From NCBI GenBank assembly GCA_013816645.1, contig JACDEC010000053.1, forward strand, positions 1-11,357: a DNA stretch of 11,357 nucleotides, written 5' to 3'. Source of the DNA: Planctomycetota bacterium (GTDB lineage: Bacteria > Planctomycetota > UBA11346). Positions 8,203-11,357 of this stretch are shown piece after piece. The translations under genes were made by a program, and so were the position numbers. The notes beneath the pieces are model-generated. The model was given only the letters and a program-made list of their open reading frames with translations. It made no database searches and had not been told where the DNA came from. Every line of letters begins with the position of its first letter. Within the stretch, counting starts at the first letter, position 1.

Positions 8203-9705
8203 ATGCCATCCGTCGCGATCTTCCCGTTCCTGCTGCCGTTCCTGCTGGTCTGCGCCGGCGGCCTGGCCTGCATCGGTCTTGAGGCCTTCCTCAACCGTGC
8301 GACCAAGCATGCGCTGCTGCCTTGGATCGGCGCCGCGTTCCTGGTCGCCGCCGGCATCGCCCAGGCCCTGGTCGGTGACCCCGGTCAGCTCGGCGGCATC
8401 CTGGCCATGGATACGGCGCGTTCGTGGCTGTCCCTGGCGATCATCGCTTCGGCGATGCTCGGCCTATGCGGATTGCAGCAGAGCCTGCACCGCGACCAGT
8501 ACCCCGGCGGTGAACCGTACGCGCTGACCCTGCTCGCCTCGGCTGGGGCGATGCTCATGGTCATGGCGATCGACACCATCACGTTGTTCCTCGGCCTCGA
8601 ACTCGCCTCGCTCTGCGTCTACGCCCTGGTTGGCCTGCGCCGCCATCGCAAGGAATCGAACGAGGCGCTGTTCAAGTACTTCGTGATGGGCGCGGTGTTC
8701 AGCGCCATCTTCCTCTACGGCGCCGCGCTGACCTACGGCGCCACTGGCAGCACCCATCTCGGCGCCAACGTCCTCGCTGGTCGCCAACAGCTGTTCCTGC
8801 TCGGGCAGGCGCTGATCTGCATCGGTCTGCTCTTCAAGGTCGGCGCGGTGCCCTTCCACTTCTGGAGCCCGGACGCCTACGCTGGCGCACCCGCCGCGGT
8901 GACCGGATTCATGGGCGCGGTGATCAAGGTCGGCGGCTTCGCGGCGCTCGGCGCGGTGTGGCTCAACCAGGTCGCGGTGGTCAGCGGCCAGGGCGGCGGC
9001 GTGCTCGCGCTCACCGACGCGGTCAGCGTCAGCGTCCAGGCCCAGCGCGACCTCGGCCGCTTCAACCTGGTGTTCCTGATCGTCGCGCTGCTCAGCCTGG
9101 TGCTCGGAAACTTCTCGGCTCTGCGCCAGAACAGCGCGCGCCGCCTGATCGCCTTCAGCTCGATCGCCCACGCCGGCTACATGCTGCTGGCCTTCGTGCT
9201 GCCCAGCGGGACGGGCCAGCTCCAGTTGACCAGCCTGTGGTTCTACCTGGTGGGCTACGCCATCACCACCGCCGGCGCGCTGGCGGCGCTGGCCGCGCTC
9301 AGCGGTCGCGAGGATGCTGGCGACGACCTCGCCGGCCTCGCCGGCCAGGGTCGCGGCCAGCCGTTCTACGGCCTGGTGCTCACCGTGTTCCTGGTGTCGA
9401 TCGCCGGCGTGCCGCCGACCGTGGGCTTCCTCGGCAAGTACCTGGTGTTCTCCGAACTGGTCGGCAAATCGTGGACCGCGATCGCGGTCTTCGCCATGGT
9501 CATGGCCGTGGTCGGCGCCGCCTACTACTTCCGCCTGATCATCGCGGTGTGGAGCGGCGCCCGGGTCGAGGAGCGTCGCACCGGCGTGCCCGTGCTGAGC
9601 AGCTGGACCTTGGCGGCCGCCGCCCTGGTGACGGTCGCGCTGATCGCCGCGCCGGGACTGATGTCGCGTCGGCCGTCGATGCCGACCGCGGTCGCGACGA
9701 AGTAA
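8203..9705 (+). CDS. nuoN: NADH-quinone oxidoreductase subunit N
   Basis: NuoN is the antiporter-like pumping subunit next to NuoK. It has 500 residues, close to the family norm of about 485. Signatures are E133 in LGLELASLCVYALVGL, the RKESNEALFKYFVMGAVFSA helix, K212 in LFKVGAVPFHFWSPDAYAGA, K242 in MGAVIKVGGF, RRLIAFSSIAHAGYML, and K412 in GVPPTVGFLGKYLVF. The position of the lysine common in the discontinuous-helix segment before the AHAGY motif is held by arginines. The ATG start lies 1 nt after the nuoM stop, with only a weak GGGA upstream, so translation is probably coupled. It is the last nuo gene; the thioesterase follows after 21 nt in the same frame. Confidence 0.96.
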   Translation: MPSVAIFPFLLPFLLVCAGGLACIGLEAFLNRATKHALLPWIGAAFLVAAGIAQALVGDPGQLGGILAMDTARSWLSLAIIASAMLGLCGLQQSLHRDQYPGGEPYALTLLASAGAMLMVMAIDTITLFLGLELASLCVYALVGLRRHRKESNEALFKYFVMGAVFSAIFLYGAALTYGATGSTHLGANVLAGRQQLFLLGQALICIGLLFKVGAVPFHFWSPDAYAGAPAAVTGFMGAVIKVGGFAALGAVWLNQVAVVSGQGGGVLALTDAVSVSVQAQRDLGRFNLVFLIVALLSLVLGNFSALRQNSARRLIAFSSIAHAGYMLLAFVLPSGTGQLQLTSLWFYLVGYAITTAGALAALAALSGREDAGDDLAGLAGQGRGQPFYGLVLTVFLVSIAGVPPTVGFLGKYLVFSELVGKSWTAIAVFAMVMAVVGAAYYFRLIIAVWSGARVEERRTGVPVLSSWTLAAAALVTVALIAAPGLMSRRPSMPTAVATK

Positions 9706-9726
9706 CCGTCCGGGCCGCGCCGCGTC

Positions 9727-10143
9727 GTGCCCAACCCGCACCTCCATCGTATCCGCGTGCGCTACGCCGAGAGCGACCAGATGGGGCTGGCCCATCACGG
9801 CGCCTACGTCGGCTGGCTCGAGGAGGCGCGCATCGAGTGGCTGCGCGCCAACGGGCTCAGCTACCGCGAGCTCGAGGTGCAGGGGGTGTTGATGCCGGTG
9901 ACCGAGCTCGCGCTCGACTACCGGCGTCCTTTGCGCTTCGACGACCAGGTCGAACTGACGACCAGCGCCGTGCTCGTCGGACCGACGCGAGTCGCGTTCA
10001 CCACGGTGCTGCGTGTCGCCGGCGCTGGCGAGGTCACCGCCGAGGGTCGGGTGACCATCGCCTGCGTCGGTCGCGATGGGCGGCCGAAGCGATTGCCCGC
10101 GGAGGTGGCCGCAACCGTCGGGACAGGTCCGGAAGTCCGGTAG
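9727..10143 (+). CDS. Acyl-CoA thioesterase, YbgC/4HBT (hotdog) family
   Basis: This is a predicted cytoplasmic hotdog-fold thioesterase that hydrolyses an acyl-CoA. The family signature lies at residues 10-35: RVRYAESDQMGLAHHGAYVG then WLEEAR, with D17 the expected catalytic aspartate and H23, H24 and Y27 at the usual positions. The length of 138 residues matches the family. The substrate cannot be read from sequence; relatives act on short- to medium-chain or aromatic acyl-CoAs. GTG 9727 is chosen because it is the first start after the nuoN stop, is in the same frame and keeps the N-terminal strand; no convincing ribosome binding site is visible. The gene is probably the last of the nuo transcript. 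Its final codons and stop lie in a degenerate 8-bp repeat, so the C-terminal tail (GTGPEVR) may be repeat-derived. Confidence 0.88.
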   Translation: MPNPHLHRIRVRYAESDQMGLAHHGAYVGWLEEARIEWLRANGLSYRELEVQGVLMPVTELALDYRRPLRFDDQVELTTSAVLVGPTRVAFTTVLRVAGAGEVTAEGRVTIACVGRDGRPKRLPAEVAATVGTGPEVR

Positions 10144-10157
10144 TCCCGAAATCCCGC
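10126..10157 (+). repeat. Degenerate 8-bp tandem array across the thioesterase stop
   Basis: Four successive 8-mers are related: GGTCCGGA, AGTCCGGT, AGTCCCGA and AATCCCGC. The thioesterase TAG (10141-10143) spans the junction of the second and third. The unit differs from the CGCACTTT array 50 nt downstream but has the same period. Confidence 0.6.
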
Positions 10158-10205
10158 GATCGCCGTGACAGCGGGCATGCGTCGATGCGGGTTCGCGAGC
10201 GGCTA

Positions 10206-10254
10206 ACTTCGCACTTTCGCACTTTCGCACTTTCGCACTTTCGCACTTCGCACC
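10206..10254 (+). repeat. CGCACTTT tandem array (8-bp unit, about 5-6 copies)
   Basis: Perfect CGCACTTT units start at 10210, 10218, 10226 and 10234. A 7-bp unit lacking one T starts at 10242, and a partial CGCAC at 10249. The array lies in the 119-nt gap between two convergent genes. Its core TCGCAC (reverse GTGCGA) is the same as in the hairpin between nuoH and nuoI. No inverted partner and no T-run terminator are seen nearby. The copies are contiguous, so this is a microsatellite-like array and not a CRISPR. Confidence 0.9.
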
Positions 10255-10262
10255 ATCTTCGC

Positions 10263-11105
10263 TCAATTCCCCCCGATTGCCCGGATGACGCGGCTCACAT
10301 CGTTGCCGGGTGGGCGTGGCAGATTGGCCCAGTGGCCATCCCGATCTCGCCCACGGCAGAGCATGCTGGCCTGATTCCAGCCGTCGTAGGAGCGCACTTC
10401 GGCTCCGGCGTAACGGATGGTCAGTCCGCAGCGGCGGCGATCGGAGGTGTTGGGCAGCGAACCGTGGACGAGCAGGTCGCTGTGCAGCGAGATCTGGCCG
10501 GCGCGCAGGTTCATCGAGACCGCTGCGGCGCCGTTGTCCATGCCGTCGATGGTCCGCCACAGCACGTTGTTCTCCTCTGGCCGGCTCTGGCGGTAGGGGA
10601 GCGCGCCATGCAGGTGGCTGCCCGGGATCACCCGCATCGCCGCGTTGCCGACATCGGCGTCGTCGATGGCCAGCCAGGCGGTGACCGTTCGGCTGGGCGT
10701 CAGCGGCCAGTACGGAGCGTCCTGGTGCCAGGACACCGCCTTGCCGTCATTGGGCATCTTGCAGAAGTAGTGGGTTCCCCAGATCACGAAGTCGGGACCG
10801 AGCAGATCCTCGACGTGATCGAGGATGCGCGGCTCCATGGCGATATCCCAGATATCGGCGCAGGAGGTGTGGTAGCCATTGATGGCATAGCTGTCGTGGC
10901 CGGCCGCTTGGAAGCTGGTGAGCAGGCGGTCGAACGCCTGGCGGTTGGCGGCGGCTTCTTCCGGGCTGTAGACGTCGAGGCCCAGCACATAGCCATCGCG
11001 ATTGAAGCGCGCCACGTCCGCTGCGCGCAGGCGCTTGCCGTCGCGCTCCGGCGCGGGAGCGAAGGCGAGGATCCGTTCCGGTAGCGAAGTCGTGGCGGCG
11101 CTCAT
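10263..11105 (-). CDS. Phytanoyl-CoA dioxygenase (PhyH) family Fe(II)/2-oxoglutarate oxygenase
   Basis: This is a predicted non-heme iron, 2-oxoglutarate-dependent oxygenase, probably a hydroxylase of a small molecule. In the 280-residue product the iron-binding motif is H127-x-D129 in VSWHQDAPYW and the distal histidine is H214 in LLVHGSLPNTSDRR. An arginine about 11 residues later (R225, in RRRCGLTIRY) is the likely 2-oxoglutarate anchor. The HxD carboxylate is intact, so it is not of the halogenase (HxG/HxA) type. The stretch GTHYFCKMPNDGKAVSWHQD is typical of a bacterial PhyH subgroup whose substrates are mostly unknown. The ATG at 11105 is chosen over a GTG at 11123 because AGGAG lies 6 nt upstream. 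The gene is convergent to the nuo operon and has no visible functional link to it. Confidence 0.9.
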   Translation of the reverse strand: MSAATTSLPERILAFAPAPERDGKRLRAADVARFNRDGYVLGLDVYSPEEAAANRQAFDRLLTSFQAAGHDSYAINGYHTSCADIWDIAMEPRILDHVEDLLGPDFVIWGTHYFCKMPNDGKAVSWHQDAPYWPLTPSRTVTAWLAIDDADVGNAAMRVIPGSHLHGALPYRQSRPEENNVLWRTIDGMDNGAAAVSMNLRAGQISLHSDLLVHGSLPNTSDRRRCGLTIRYAGAEVRSYDGWNQASMLCRGRDRDGHWANLPRPPGNDVSRVIRAIGGN

Positions 11106-11111
11106 GGTCTG

Positions 11112-11116
11112 CTCCT
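11112..11116 (-). promoter_or_regulatory. Ribosome binding site of the PhyH-family gene
   Basis: On the minus strand AGGAG precedes the ATG at 11105 by 6 nt. It selects this ATG over the in-frame GTG at 11123, which has no such site. Confidence 0.75.
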
Positions 11117-11123
11117 GATCCAC

Positions 11124-11299
11124 AGCCTAGGCGGGCGGCGGGAGGAGCCATGCACGCCAGCGCAGGCCGGCATATACTTTCTTGCCGCGACTCAGCGGCA
11201 CCGATCTGGCCATCCACGCCGCTCAGGCCGCCGGGCGCTGCGTCTGCGACATCCGGCCGAGCCTGATCGCCCCGCACGCCTCGCCACGGGCTCGACCTA
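11124..11299. other. Upstream region of the PhyH-family gene, no convincing gene
   Basis: This stretch should hold the promoter of the minus-strand oxygenase gene. A local AT-rich patch (CATATACTTTCTT, 11171-11183) stands out in the GC-rich background. It could supply a -10-like hexamer on either strand (TATACT on +, TATATG on -), but no good -35 partner is seen at normal spacing. A 38-codon + strand ORF (11150-11266) has a GGAGG 4 nt before its ATG but no recognisable protein features. Confidence 0.3.
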
Positions 11300-11311
11300 G
11301 TGTCCTGACAC
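11300..11311. other. Short palindrome GTGTCCTGACAC next to a TA dinucleotide
   Basis: GTGTC and GACAC form a perfect 5-bp inverted repeat around CT, directly preceded by TA (11298-11299). It could be an operator half-site pair, or the outer end of an IS630/Tc1-type element, which insert at TA and would continue past the right edge. No transposase can be read in the 46 nt that remain. Confidence 0.35.
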
Positions 11312-11357
11312 GGAAATCCTTCACATCTGGCTTGGCAGCGATGGCCGTCTGCTGCGT

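Noticed and set aside
10153..10175. CCCGC...GCGGG stem as a terminator for the nuo-thioesterase transcript
   Set aside because: Only a 5-bp stem with a 13-nt loop and no T-run; too weak to call.
10206..10254. Regular repeats as a CRISPR array
   Set aside because: The units are 8 bp and contiguous, with no spacers and no cas genes.
8464..10560. 698-residue minus-strand ORF across nuoN, the thioesterase and the repeats
   Set aside because: It reads through the tandem array (giving KCESAK-type repeats) and the antisense of two secure genes, with no family motif.
8958..11084. 708-residue plus-strand ORF across nuoN to the PhyH gene
   Set aside because: Out of frame with nuoN and the thioesterase and antisense to the PhyH gene; Arg/Ala/Gly-rich shadow without domains.
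11150..11266. 38-codon plus-strand ORF with a nearby GGAGG
   Set aside because: Short, no hydrophobic or domain features, and the apparent ribosome binding site lies in a generally G-rich stretch; chance is likely.
11231..11357. Open minus-strand frame entering from the right edge
   Set aside because: About 40 codons without a recognisable motif; it runs across the palindrome and cannot be told from chance in GC-rich DNA.

Overview
The window is GC-rich, gene-dense bacterial DNA. Nearly all of it is the 3' part of a respiratory complex I (NADH:quinone oxidoreductase) operon on the + strand, in the standard order nuoG-H-I-J-K-L-M-N. The start of nuoG, and presumably nuoA-F, lie off the left edge. 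No taxonomic marker is present. GC-rich codon use, GTG and TTG starts, a short NuoG and intergenic CGCAC-type arrays suggest a GC-rich Gram-negative lineage. A PVC-group or myxobacterium-like origin is plausible but only a guess.

Layout: nuoG (1-1598, 5' partial), nuoH (1601-2938), a 96-nt gap filled by a long imperfect hairpin made of 14-bp units (2943-3014), nuoI (3035-3610, TTG start), nuoJ (3643-4314), nuoK (4316-4633), nuoL (4637-6619), nuoM (6666-8201), nuoN (8203-9705). A YbgC/4HBT-type acyl-CoA thioesterase (9727-10143) follows 21 nt later. Most junctions are 1-46 nt, so this looks like one transcript. NuoG and NuoI carry the Fe-S clusters that pass electrons towards quinone. NuoH forms the quinone chamber and the entry to the membrane arm. 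NuoJ, K, L, M and N form the proton-translocating arm, and the key Glu/Lys residues of the pumping subunits are present.

The operon then meets a convergent gene for a phytanoyl-CoA dioxygenase (PhyH) family Fe(II)/2-oxoglutarate oxygenase (10263-11105, - strand). The 119-nt junction carries two different 8-bp-period tandem arrays. One runs over the thioesterase stop codon. The other is a run of CGCACTTT units. The last ~250 nt, upstream of the PhyH gene, hold no convincing gene. They contain a small palindrome next to a TA dinucleotide that could be an operator or the tip of an insertion sequence running off the right edge.

I found no clearly new multi-gene system. The most interesting signals are the hairpin inside the operon, its core shared with the downstream array, and unusual features of NuoM, NuoG and NuoH.
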